Program-made: the position numbers and the translations under genes
The notes under the pieces: generated by a model
What the model was told of the DNA's origin: nothing
Seen by the model: only the letters and a program-made list of their open reading frames with translations
The model's database searches: none
In this document: positions 22,183-33,023 of the stretch, one piece after another
Numbering within the stretch: the first letter of the stretch is position 1
Layout of the letters: the number at the start of each line of letters is the position of its first letter
NCBI GenBank assembly: GCA_024220505.1
Contig: JAKZZE010000006.1
Location: 1,054,001-1,118,000, forward strand
Direction: 5' to 3'
DNA from: Rhizopus arrhizus
Lineage: Eukaryota > Mucoromycota > Mucoromycetes > Mucorales > Rhizopodaceae
DNA length: 64,000 nucleotides

Positions 22183-25054
22183 TTACATATAAATTTTTCT
22201 TGGAAGAGAGAGAGTGAGGATGTGGTTATCGATGTATGATTTGACAGCAACAGGGTTATAAATTCGATGAATTGGAAGTATGCTAAGTCTTGACACTGGT
22301 TCATATTGATTCTTCCACACTTGGATGCCAGTACCATCGAAGGTGGGGAAATGCTGGGTCGCATGGCTGTACCAATTGACAAATGCAAAGTAATGAGTCA
22401 TATTGTTAAATGAATGTGTGAAAAGATATGATATTTGACCAATGCGCAGTTGATTGTCGACAATGGCCTGAATGAATGATGAAGGTGATGATGAAAAGGA
22501 ATTGTTAATTGCTGGCTGATAAAGTTGTCCAAGCAAAGTGATATTTTTAAATGAATGTATAGTAGTATCGATGTATGTATTAGTTGCATAGGTGTAGATA
22601 TAATAGGCTTTTAAAGCTTCATAATGTTCATGGCATATAAGGTGTGTTTTTTTGTTGTATTTTAAAGGATAGGAGGTTGGTGGCAGAGGCTCACTACCAG
22701 TAATCGTCGAATTGAATAAACTAGGCCCGTCTATGAAACGAGAGTAGTCAAATGGCGTTAAACCACTCTCATCACTCGTAACCTCGCCTATCTTTTCTAT
22801 AGATTTCACTAATAGGAGCATGTCATTGTTGGTTGTGTTAATGAATGAATGTAATGAGTGTATGAGGTCTTGTGTATGAACATTTTGGATAAACATAATT
22901 GCATAGGTTGTTTCGAAGCCTGTCTTAAAATTAATGTTTATATTTTTTATGTTACCATTAAGGCGTTCGAAACCATAAAGCCAAAAGGCATAAGAAGGAC
23001 CAAAGTCCAAAAAGCATTCCTTGAGATGCATATGCATGTGCATGTTTGGTGTTGCCATAGAGTTTCCATATAGTCGAACACAAGTCTTGCCAAAATTTTT
23101 AAAGAGTGAATGGGCTATGTCTATGTCTTCATTTGTAACAAGGGGCCCAGTGACCAATTTCACCGCTTCAACGTACAGCATCCAATTGTCAAAGTGCTCT
23201 CTTGCCAGTTTCTGTTTCAAGAGAAATGGCGACAGCACAACGCACCACGTTCTCCACTCGTCTGATTTCATGTTACTGAAACAACTTTCAATCTTGGCTT
23301 TTTTTTTTTAAAAAAAAAATAATTGTTAGCTTGAACATGAATTAAAGTTTTTTATATTTGTTACATACATCTAGATATCTTGCAGTATTGAGAAGGAATG
23401 ATAACTGAGCTAGATTCATCAGCCATTGCCTTGAAATCATTTACAGTGAGCAAACCACGGCCTTCCCAAACTTCAATCATTCTTTTTGGTGTACCAAGAA
23501 ACAAGTTGTGCATTGGATCCACAGCTGTCAATCTCACCACATCAAAATAACAAAGTCTATGGAGCTCACTCCATTTACTCCCCGTGCTCGTCTGTAAGGC
23601 TCTTTGCTGAGTGATGTGAGTTGCATTCAGCCAGTCAAATGCTTCTTGTCTTTGTTGAATACTGTCCCTCATTATCCAGTGTTCATCATCAAAGTTGGAA
23701 AAATCAGGCTTGGATGAATTCACACCAGTACTGATTCTAGGAAAGACAGTTGAGCATTTGTTACAAGCCTTATGAGCTGACTGCCCCATAAACCCGGCTA
23801 CTTTACGCGCTGCAGGTATGTCGCAATTGACTGACATTAAAGCAACACGAACAAGCATACCATTTGGGCATTGATAGGTGGGTATAACCACACCATCGTA
23901 CAGGACAATCAACTCATCCACCATTGGCCGCAAGAAGTTTTGAATTTGGTCATCCGTGGGCTCGCCAGGACCAGGAATCATACCAACAAGAATAACGTTG
24001 GAAGTCTTCATCCTTGAACTTCTTGGGAGATTGTTGATAGTGAGGTACACACCACCACAAGAATAGTGCATACCGTCACTAGGCTGAAACCAGTCCACAT
24101 TCAACGACACCATCAACGACCTTTCTTTGTTGACAAATGGCTGAGCATTTGAGTCGGCAAGCTGACTCCAAACTCTACCATCATAGATGTCGTAAAGAAC
24201 ATCCTCTTCCACCGATCTACTTCTCCACTGCTCAATTTGGAACTCGAAGGCAGGACGAGCAAAAAACTTCTTCAACGTTTCCAAAATTGAGTTGTAAGGG
24301 TACTCAAGAGCAGGCTTGACGGTGCTTCCAACAAAAAGAGGATTACCACATGGTTGTTCTTGGCGGTGAGGGTTGTTTGCAAACCTGACATAAGAGCATT
24401 GTCGGGCATGCAAACTTCCCGTGGTGTAAACGCTTCTGCAAAGGGAACAGACAAGAAAACGAGAAACACCACTGCTGGCAGACGAGTAGTTGACCATGAC
24501 ACGAGCCGTGGAGATCTTTGTTGGTATCTCCATGTCATGGCCAAGAGCACGAACAAAGAAAGAGAGAAAGGCCAACAATTCTTCACCAGCTTGTACAGAG
24601 AGGTACTTTGCTTGAAAAAGAACCACGTAGAGCACCAAAAGATGCTTGAGCTGTTCTTCGTGGCTCAATTCCTCCTCTCCATCAACATTCATGTGGTCTA
24701 ACAAATTGTAAAATACAGTTCAATAAATAAATCCTTTCTAATGTAAAATGCTTTGTCGACTGAAAATATACCTTCAAAGGTGGTATGCTCACTTTCGTTT
24801 TCAAGGACGGCTGTTGGTTGTTGCATGACTTCGGCTACTTGTCTTCTGGACTCTATTTTTTTTTTTTTTTTTTTTTTTTTACATTAACACGAGTGCGTTT
24901 ATACGAAAAAATAAAAACTATAACCTCTTCCTCTGAATCTGTCCAGACGCTTATGAGTAAGAACAGTTCTCTTTGCAAGTCTTCTAAATCCACCGGGATG
25001 CATGCTGCATTCGGTACAAGTGCAAGCGATTTTAATGTTGTTGATGTTGTTCAT
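22183..25054 (-). CDS. tnp2-like transposase of element B (4 exons, 884 aa)
   Basis: Exons 25054-24925, 24852-24772, 24697-23369 and 23297-22183 sum to exactly 885 codons with stop. The exon 1 donor (GTTATA) is unusual, and the intron after it ends in a long A run followed by TAG. The N-terminus has a C-x-C-x2-C finger (CTCTEC), as in transposase A. A second Cys cluster (VCSLC...QC...PC) follows. The core has LNVDWFQ, AVDPMHNLFLGTPKRM, and NMHMHMHLK...FWLYGFERLNG, the hallmarks of tnp2/Plavaka-type transposases. The C-terminal GQISYLF...FAFVNWY domain matches element A. No break is visible, so this copy may be functional. An alternative is that splicing at the first donor is impaired. Confidence 0.88.
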
Positions 25055-26373
25055 TTTGAAGAATTTAGTATTTTGTAAAGAAATAAAGAAGGAAAAAAAA
25101 AAAATGCGCCTGATAAAAAACGAGTAGTAAATTTGCAAAAACAGTCGGTGCTTAAACAATGAAATAAGGCAGTAAAACAACTTCTTTTTTTTTTCCCTTG
25201 TTTTGTTTCATGGAATACTCTAGATGCCAAAGGCACAAAACAAAAAAAAAGGAAAGCTCAAGCACTGGTCAAATGTAAGCTTATAAAAAAGTAATAACAA
25301 CCAAGTCTAATGTCGGTTTCTTTTTTTTTTTTTTTTACATTAGGAATTCCTAATGGGACACATTCGGATGACGAACATGAGCCACATGAGCAAAGTTGTT
25401 CGTTTTAACACGATAAAACTATAAGAATATCAAACTTATATTGTTGCTTGTTGTTGAAAAGCCCTTTTTGATAAAGGAAGTTGGCAATGTTAACATCTCT
25501 AATGGCTAATGGCTAATGGCAAATTACACCCATGTGCAAACATAAAGTAAGTAATGAACTAATATAAGCTTAAAAACATATATTCTATTATGTTATCTGT
25601 CATAAAAAATAATAAAGCACTTTATTTACTTGAAAAACAAAAAACTGTGCATGTATCTATTAATTATCATTGCCTTGTAACAAGATGTTAACAAAGCTTC
25701 TTTTTTTTTATTCTTTTTAGAATATACACGTATTCTTTTGTTATAATGTAAAAGCATTTGTATTTTTATAAAACATGTTTACTGTTAGGTTATTGTTTTC
25801 ATTTGAATAAGTAACATTTTATTGCTATGCTCTTTTTTTTTTTTTTTTTTTTTTTTTCACTAGGTCTTTTTTTTTTAACTTTGTCTTTTTTTTTTTACTT
25901 TTAATTTTTCAGCTTCTTTTTTTTTCCCAAACGCAACTATTTTGTTACATTCTGTTACACGTTTCTAATGAGCTAAGCTAAAAAGCACAGACTGCCTTCC
26001 TAATATGTATTCTTCTGATCAAAATAATCACAATGTGTTTTTGTTTTCCGCATTTTGCCCTCAAAAATAAAAAAAAGAAGATATCGGTCTTTCAACGATA
26101 GAGGAGAACAAGCTTTCCAAAAAAAGATCATCTGTAAAAAAAAAGACATTTTTTTAAAACGTGAATAACTTTATGAATATTTACCTTACAATGAAAAAAA
26201 TAACATTACTTAATTTCTTTATTTTTTTCGCATCTAAATCATTTTTCATATTTCGAAAATGACCAATACAGCAAGATATATTGTTTTTTTAAAAAAAAAC
26301 TTTAAAATCTGTGGACCTATGACTGTCACCGATATCAGAATTCTACGTCAAAGGCGCAACATTATTTGCAGTG
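25055..26373. other. Non-coding right arm of element B
   Basis: This AT-rich sequence has long T and A runs and short TAATGGC repeats near 25500. The stretch 25190-26170 is closely matched by 27890-28960 in element C. No gene is seen. Confidence 0.6.
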
Positions 26374-26647
26374 CCGCCACTGCAAATAATTGGAGATATT
26401 AAACGTAGTTTTTTAGCATAAATGAGCGCAACTACGCGAAGTTTAACGCAAATCCGCGGAATTTTATTGCTCTTTTAAACGATTTTCGAGGCAGAGCAGT
26501 AATCGTTAAATAACTTTTACGCAAGCAAGAGGAGGTCATTTAGTGTTCTTTTACTGAAGCATTTTTTACGTTTCAATTAATACTAGTCAACGTTTGAGCA
26601 ACGAATGATACGTTTTAAAACATTACTTTATATGTCTTTTTGTTCTT

Positions 26648-26795
26648 TTATCGACCGCTCATATTGCCTTATATACTTCTTCATCGAACACTCCTATTGC
26701 CTTATATACTTCTTTATTGACCACTCATATTGCCTTATATATTTCTTTATGAACCACTTATATAGCTTATATACTTCTTTATTGACCATTCATAT
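26648..26795 (+). repeat. 33-bp subterminal tandem repeats of C
   Basis: Four to five imperfect units with the core CTCATATTGCCTTATATA recur every 33 bp or so. They are the counterparts of the array at 19010-19135 in element B and lie at a similar distance from the left end. Confidence 0.85.
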
Positions 26796-27189
26796 TGCAA
26801 TAAATATTACTTTATATACACAAAAAATAGGGATTTTGTTTATAAAAAATAGCTTTTTTTTTATTTAAATAAAATAATAATAACAAAATATGATATTTCT
26901 TTGCTTGTAGCGTTTTAAAAGTGTATTTGACTTACCTAATGTCACCAGAATAGCAGCATCTAATCTAAAAATACATCAATTAACCTTGTGGAACTTTAAA
27001 ATTTTTCAAAAAAAAAAAAAAAGAAAAAAAAAAAGCCGAGCCCAAGGATTCAAAGACGTAAGGATTCAAAGGATTCAAGGACTTGGACACTCAAAGCAAA
27101 AGAAAAGACATCAGTACTTAAGAACCAAAGCAAAGACAGAAAAGAGATAGAAGAGGCCAAAGCAAAGCAGCATTCATCTATGACAATTA

Positions 27190-27273
27190 TTAGCTATCGT
27201 GTATATGTAGTAAAAGTAATAGTACCTTTCTTTAGATAGACCATGGGAAGGAAACTAGCTAAGCTTTACCAAC

Positions 27274-27313
<40 letters not shown>

Positions 27314-27450
27314 AAACAGTACGCATCTATAATAAATATTAGCTATTGAGTGTATGTAGTAAAAGTAATAGTGCCTTGCTTTAGATGGACCATGAAAAAA
27401 AAAAGAAAAGAAAAAAAGACACCAGTCAAGCTTGTACCAACAAGGAAAAG
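27190..27450 (+). repeat. 120-bp type repeats of C
   Basis: Two diverged units contain TAATAGTACCTTTCTTTAGA (27218) and TAATAGTGCCTTGCTTTAGA (27368), with an A run of about 30 bases between. They match the array at 19527-19880 in element B. Confidence 0.7.
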
Positions 27451-28207
27451 AAGAAGCAATGATAATCCTGGGAAAGAGACTTTATAAAGACCATTTAAAA
27501 TAGAAAGAAAGCAATCAATACAATATTACTAAAGTACTAGTACCGTTAGAACATGAATACAATTTATATAATATTAAGAACTTACCTTTTATAAAAAAGA
27601 GAAGAAAAAAAAAAAGAAAAAAAAAAACAGAAGTGCGTTTTTTGTAGCCTTATTTTACCAATGTTACACTTATTCAATGTCTATCTATATTAGAAATCAA
27701 AAACTGTTGCTTTTCATATAGTTTGTGTTTAATGATATCCCAAAAGATAACTAATACATTGCTTGAGTAAGTTTTATTACTTGAATGCAATATGTTTAGG
27801 AGGAAGGTTATTATTTTATTTTATTTTTTTTTTTACTTGAAATAAAAAAAAAAAATCGGTATCTTAACAAATTATAGCAGTAAAACAACATCTTTTTTTT
27901 TCTCCCTTGTTTTGTTTCATGGAATACACTAGATGCCAAAGACACAAAACAAAAAAAAGGGAAAGCTCAAGCACTGGTCAAATGTAAGCTTATAAAGATA
28001 ATAATAACAACCAAGTCTAATGTCAGTTTTTTTTTTTTTTTTTTTTTAACATTAGGAATTCCTAATGGGACACATTCGGATTACGAACATTAGCCACATG
28101 AGCAAAGTTGTTCTTTCCAACATGATAAAACTATAAGAATATCAAACTTATATTACTGCTTGTTGTTAAAAAGCCCTTTTTGATAAAGGAAGTTGGCAAT
28201 GTTAACA

Positions 28208-28252
28208 TCTCTAATGGCTAATGGCTAATGGCTAATGGCTAATGGCTAATGG
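28208..28252 (+). repeat. TAATGGC heptamer repeats in C
   Basis: The heptamer TAATGGC is tandemly repeated about five times here, against about three copies near 25500 in element B. It is a short variable repeat in the right arm. Confidence 0.8.
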
Positions 28253-29114
28253 CAAATTACACCCATCTGCAAACATAAAGTAAGTAATGAACCAATATAA
28301 GCTTAAAAACATATATTCTTTTATATTATTTGTCATAAAAAAAATAATAAAGCAATCTATTTACTTGAAAAACAAAAAAATTGTGCTTGTATCTATTAAT
28401 TATAATTGCCTTGTAACAAGATGTTAACAAAGCTTCTTTTTTTTTATTCTTTTTAGAATATACACATATTCTTTTGTTACATTGTAAAAGCATTTGTATT
28501 TTTATAAAACATGTTTACTGTTAGATTATTGTTTTCATTTGAATAAGGAACTTTTTATTGCTATGCCCTTTTTTTTTTTTTTTTTTTCACTAGGTCTTTT
28601 TTTTTAACTTTGTCTTTTTTTTTTACTTTTAATTTTTCAGCTTCTTTTTTTTTCCCAAACGAAACTATTTTGTTACGTTCTGTTACACGCTTCAAATGAA
28701 CTAAGCTAAAGATCACAGACTACCTTCCTAATATGTATTCTTTTGATCAAAATAATCATAATGTGTTTTTGTTTTCCGCATTTTGCCCTCAAAAATAAAA
28801 AAAAAAAAAGATATCGGTCTTTCAACGATAGAGGAGAAAAAGCTTTCCAAAAAGAGACTATTTGAAAAAAAAAGACACTTTTTTAAAACATGAATAACTC
28901 TATGAATACTTATACCACAAAAAAAATAATAAAAATGTTAAATTTCTTTATTTTTTTGGCATCTAAATCTTTTTTAAATTTCAAAAAGGTGCAATACAAA
29001 GCATTTTAATTTTTTTCGTTTATTCAAAGTTATTTAGAACGTTGAAATTTTGATGTTAGCAGTGACTGTCAATGACTGATAACGCTGAAAATCACCAATT
29101 ATTTGCAGTGCGCG

Positions 29115-29185
29115 CGGCTTTCCAAAAAAGAGTCAAGTTTATCTTTTTAACCAAAAGCGAAAGAAAAGTGGGTTTCTTGGTGTAG
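29115..29185 (+). repeat. Left copy of the LINE target duplication with tRNA 5' fragment
   Basis: This stretch repeats 34148-34217 with a handful of differences. It contains the 5' flank and the first 15 nt of the tRNA-Val gene (29171-29185), then breaks off into the LINE 3' end. It is a truncated tRNA copy, not a functional gene. Confidence 0.88.
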
Positions 29186-29451
29186 ACGAAAATTTTTTTT
29201 TATTAATATATATTAGGAGTATATTGACAAGCGATAAATATCATGATAGTCATACTCAAGTACAAAAAGAAAAGACAAGAAACAAAAAACACTCGCAGAG
29301 CACACAAGAGCGAAAAAAAGGAAAGAGAAAAGGCCAATGGAAGCGCTAACTACTGAGCAACTCGTCAACACCATGGTCTCCTCCGCATCGTGCACTAAAA
29401 TGGTTTGGCAGTGGGAGGTAGAAGCCAGAGGGTGGATCAGAGCGCTTGTCA

Positions 29452-32400
29452 TTAGGGAGTAGTAGCAGCAGCGGACTTGTCAATCCAGACTTGACCTGGA
29501 GCAGATGATGAGTGGTACTCGATGTCAGGATGACAGATCTTGTCAAAGTGACAGAGGATCTGACAAAGAGCGGACCAGAAAGGCGGACACCGAGCAGAAG
29601 CAGAGACAGGAAGCAAGTTCAAGACATAATCTATGTGGTGACCCACATAGTCAGGCGGCGGACCAGGCAAGCAGCACCAGAGAGCAGAAGGAACCAAGGT
29701 ACAGACCATAAGGTGCGAGCGAGAAGTATCGCCAAGACCACAAGAACAGGGAGCAGGCTTGCCTGGGATCCAACCCATGCGCCATCTGATGAGACGAGAC
29801 CGGTCAGCACGGGAGGCAGGCAAGTAGAGGATGGGATCCACCCGAAGAACAGGACGACAAGCGCGGATCAGAACCTGGGGGGTGGACTGTAGGAAGCTTT
29901 GAAATTGATCTTGACGATACCTTCGCAGCCAAGAAGCAAGACGAGAAGTCGAATGAGGGGCATCCGAAGGGTAGTCGAGTACGATTTGCCGCTTACGGAG
30001 CTGTGTCAATAGTGAAGAAGAGACAGAGGAAGACAGCAGAGACAAGAGACAGTCATCAGGAAGACCCTCGAAACGCAGACAAAACTTGAGGACCAAGGTA
30101 TCAGCTCTAAAGGTCATCGACGGCAAATTGGTAATATGACGGAGAACCACAGTTGAGGCAGTTCGATGGCCACCAACAAGCATTCTTAAACACCGGTCTT
30201 GAGCACGGTTGAGCTCTTCACCGTCCTTTCTTGTAAGTCGAGCAATAGCAAGGCCATACTCGAGCTTAGGACGGATGAAGGCAGCAAAGAGACGAGAAGA
30301 AAGAAGCAGAGTAAAGCCTTGACGGTTAAGACCCATAGAGTGAAGCTGAGCCATAGCCGCCAAGGTACTTGAAGAGCGATGCTTTATCATGGCAGACACC
30401 GAGATACCTTTACCATCAAAAGGGACACCAAGATAAGTAAACTCCTCAGTTGTAGGAAGATCTTGACCGTACAACGACATTGACACAAAGCGACTTGATG
30501 TAGCAGTAGGTGCATTTAGGACGGCACACTTTGGTGGACTCCACTTGTAACCAAGAGTCAGAGAATGGATCTGCGCTAGGTCCAGCATATGCCGAACTTC
30601 GCTAGCAGACCCAACCAGCGCCACATCATCCGCATACAACAGGCTGTTGATGGGTGTGGGCGACAGGGACGAGGAAGACAAAGCAGCAGTACCAACCAAA
30701 GGACCAAAGGGAAGACCATCGGAGACCAGAGCACCAGGACCAGGAGGACCAGAAGGAGACACCGATAGCACCGAGGTGGTTGTTGCAGAAGCAGCAGAAC
30801 GAAGCAGAGCTGGCAATGTGTTGACATAGATAGAGTACAGGTGAGGACTCAAGACAGAGCCCTGAAGGACACCTGTACTCGGCACAAACGGATCAGAGAC
30901 ATTGTTCTGCAACAACACAGACACCGAGACATCATCAAACATGTTGGCCAACAAGGACACCAAGGACAGAGGAGCAGAAGAGGCGAGCATCGATTGCCAT
31001 ATGATACGACGATCGACTGTATCATAGGCTGACTTGATGTCCAGGAAAGCGACCACAGGATAATGATTGTGTCGGCGTCGGTAAGAGTGCATCAGATCAT
31101 GAAGACAGAGAGCTTGATCCAATGCACTACGCTGGTGACGGAAACCACCTTGAACTACATCGAGCGGAGGAGAGACATCTTCAACAAAGGGAAAGAGACA
31201 CATCTCAAAGAGCTTGCGGACGATGGAGGTCAAGGAGATTGGACGATAGTTCCCTGGCGAGGTAGGATCACCCTTTTTGTGGATGGGGACCACCTGAGCT
31301 TGACGCCAGAGAGAAGGGGTATATGACCACTGGTAGCAGATACTGAAAAGCAAGGAGAGCAGTGGGGCCAGAACAGACTTGATGGGGAGGAGCATCTCCG
31401 TACGCAAGTGGTCAGGACCAGGAGCCTTACGCAGAGGGAGACGTCGCATCAGTGAACCCACACTGTCAGCAGAGAACGAGGGCATACCAGGGTCTTGACT
31501 ATCGAGGTCAAAAGGCACCATACCAGAGACAGAGGGCAGAGGGTCAGGACGCCTTGACGGAAGACCGTCACCAGAGTAGACCGAGGCAAGGTGTTGACGC
31601 ATCGCGTTCGCACCTGCAGCAGGGCCGTCAGGATGAGTAAATCCAACCTGTTGACGTCGTCGGTTCCGAATCACCTTCACCTTCGACATCGCACGAGCAA
31701 GTTCGCCACGGGCCAGAGAGTCACAGAAAGCACGCCAAGAGAGACGTTTGGCAGACTTGAGAGCACTACGGAAACGGGCTTGAGCAACCTGATGTCGATC
31801 CCACCACAAGGCCTTGTCAATGCCAATGGCTCGACGCCACTTGCGGTAATGGTGTTCACGAACATCGGCGAGTTCTTGCAAGTGCGCATTCCAGAATGGC
31901 TTCCATTGGGAAGGTCGAGAAGAGCGAGAGCCAACCGACTTGTCGAGTGCACTATAGATCGCCTCATTCAGAGTGTCATTGAGAGCGTCTATAGGCGGAG
32001 CAGCAGAAGGAGGACTTGACTTCAGAGCTTTGAGCTGATCAACCAATGGAGAGACCAAGGACTGGAATGTGGCCACGTACAGACTACAGACATCAGGTTC
32101 CTTCAACCGAGAGAGGTTCCATAGCCGACGGGCAGAAGAAGAAGCAGAAGAGAGAACGGGCTGCGATGGATAACCGTCAGGGACTGCATAGTCAAAGGAC
32201 AAGGACAACAGTTTGTGGTCAGAGCCAAGAGAGAGATCACTGTAGACTTGTATCCGAGGGGACCGAAGGACAGAGGTCATGTTGGTCAAGAAGTAGTCGA
32301 TCATACTTTGCTTGACTTGACCACCACGAAAGGACAAGAAAGTAGGTACCCCAGGAGCGAGAGTCGAGTTCAGAACAGAGAGACCATGTTCTTCACACCA

Positions 32401-33021
32401 GCAAAGCAGCACCGAACCTCGAGTATTGGCAACGGAATCACCCGTTAGTGCACCAAGACGCGCGTTCAGATCACCACAGATGATCGTGTCGTCTGTCAAG
32501 GGCAACGAAACCAACACAGAAGAGACCTCGTCGTTGGACAAGGAAGGGGGCAAATACAGGCAGATGAGACGCAAGGAGCGACCCAACCGCAGACCCAGAG
32601 CATACTTGGTATGAACCGGGAACTGTACCACAGCCATCGGACACCGAGGAGACACCAGAGCAGAGACACCTTGAGAGCCACGATAGCTGTTGATCACAGG
32701 AGAGCCATACAGGTTGAACTGGGTCCAAGAGGTACGGATCCTGTGAGGCGGAAGCAACCAGGTTTCGGTGATGAAGACCAAGGAAAACGACTGGCAGTGA
32801 CGAAGAAGATCTTCGGCTGTGGATTCTTGAAGCCCATTGGCATTCCACAAGCCGATTGTAAGCGGTATAGAAGAAGATGACGATGACAAATGAGAGGATG
32901 GACCATGGGAGCCATGAGAACCAAGAGAAACCAAAGGAGAGGAAGGAGTTGACTGATCTGGGACCATACCAGATGAAGAGACCAAGGATGCACTATAATG
33001 ACAAGTATTACTACTCATCAT
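29452..33021 (-). CDS. LINE ORF2: endonuclease and reverse transcriptase (1189 aa)
   Basis: The protein begins MMSSNTCHYS directly at the stop of ORF1. Residues about 50-290 form an APE-type endonuclease with IGLWNANGL, FITETWL, IICGDLNARLG and a late GSDHKLL motif. The reverse transcriptase spans roughly 540-900, with NYRPISLTSIVRKLFE, FLDIKSAYDTVDR, GVLQGSVLSPHLYSIY and the catalytic LLYADDVAL. Near residue 1115 is a CSCG...HLMVC zinc cluster like those at the C-terminus of many APE-type LINEs. This enzyme nicks the target and primes reverse transcription there. I see no RNase H domain. I cannot place it in a named clade by reading alone. Confidence 0.95.
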   Translation of the reverse strand: MMSSNTCHYSASLVSSSGMVPDQSTPSSPLVSLGSHGSHGPSSHLSSSSSSIPLTIGLWNANGLQESTAEDLLRHCQSFSLVFITETWLLPPHRIRTSWTQFNLYGSPVINSYRGSQGVSALVSPRCPMAVVQFPVHTKYALGLRLGRSLRLICLYLPPSLSNDEVSSVLVSLPLTDDTIICGDLNARLGALTGDSVANTRGSVLLCWCEEHGLSVLNSTLAPGVPTFLSFRGGQVKQSMIDYFLTNMTSVLRSPRIQVYSDLSLGSDHKLLSLSFDYAVPDGYPSQPVLSSASSSARRLWNLSRLKEPDVCSLYVATFQSLVSPLVDQLKALKSSPPSAAPPIDALNDTLNEAIYSALDKSVGSRSSRPSQWKPFWNAHLQELADVREHHYRKWRRAIGIDKALWWDRHQVAQARFRSALKSAKRLSWRAFCDSLARGELARAMSKVKVIRNRRRQQVGFTHPDGPAAGANAMRQHLASVYSGDGLPSRRPDPLPSVSGMVPFDLDSQDPGMPSFSADSVGSLMRRLPLRKAPGPDHLRTEMLLPIKSVLAPLLSLLFSICYQWSYTPSLWRQAQVVPIHKKGDPTSPGNYRPISLTSIVRKLFEMCLFPFVEDVSPPLDVVQGGFRHQRSALDQALCLHDLMHSYRRRHNHYPVVAFLDIKSAYDTVDRRIIWQSMLASSAPLSLVSLLANMFDDVSVSVLLQNNVSDPFVPSTGVLQGSVLSPHLYSIYVNTLPALLRSAASATTTSVLSVSPSGPPGPGALVSDGLPFGPLVGTAALSSSSLSPTPINSLLYADDVALVGSASEVRHMLDLAQIHSLTLGYKWSPPKCAVLNAPTATSSRFVSMSLYGQDLPTTEEFTYLGVPFDGKGISVSAMIKHRSSSTLAAMAQLHSMGLNRQGFTLLLSSRLFAAFIRPKLEYGLAIARLTRKDGEELNRAQDRCLRMLVGGHRTASTVVLRHITNLPSMTFRADTLVLKFCLRFEGLPDDCLLSLLSSSVSSSLLTQLRKRQIVLDYPSDAPHSTSRLASWLRRYRQDQFQSFLQSTPQVLIRACRPVLRVDPILYLPASRADRSRLIRWRMGWIPGKPAPCSCGLGDTSRSHLMVCTLVPSALWCCLPGPPPDYVGHHIDYVLNLLPVSASARCPPFWSALCQILCHFDKICHPDIEYHSSSAPGQVWIDKSAAATTP

Positions 33022-33023
33022 TA
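33019..33023 (-). promoter_or_regulatory. UAAUG stop-start overlap between LINE ORF1 and ORF2
   Basis: On the minus strand the five bases read TAATG: the ORF1 stop TAA and the ORF2 start ATG share an A, and a second ATG follows at once. UAAUG coupling by termination-reinitiation is established for the insect LINE SART1. The same mechanism is inferred here. Confidence 0.85.

Larger units (their letters stand above)
18669..26373. mobile_element. tnp2-type DNA transposon B, CACTG ends
   Basis: The left end reads CACTGCAAATAAT from 18669. The right end reads ATTATTTGCAGTG up to 26373, giving a terminal inverted repeat of about 13 bp. The flanking triplets are GCG and CCG, an imperfect 3-bp duplication. 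Inside lie tandem subterminal repeats, a solo LTR, the accessory gene (20718-21994), the convergent transposase gene (25054 to 22183) and a long AT-rich right arm. Both genes have complete frames after intron removal, so B may be autonomous. Most of the sequence of element C matches its two arms. Confidence 0.82.
26378..29110. mobile_element. Element C, non-autonomous derivative of B (2.7 kb)
   Basis: The element starts CACTGCAAATAATTGG at 26378 and ends with the inverse at 29110, a 16-bp terminal inverted repeat. It is flanked by CGC at 26375-26377 and 29111-29113. Its left 1.3 kb follows the left arm of B, including the 33-bp and 120-bp repeats, and its right 1.2 kb follows the right arm of B. 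The two genes are missing and it has no ORF of note. It would depend on proteins from B-like elements. Confidence 0.88.
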
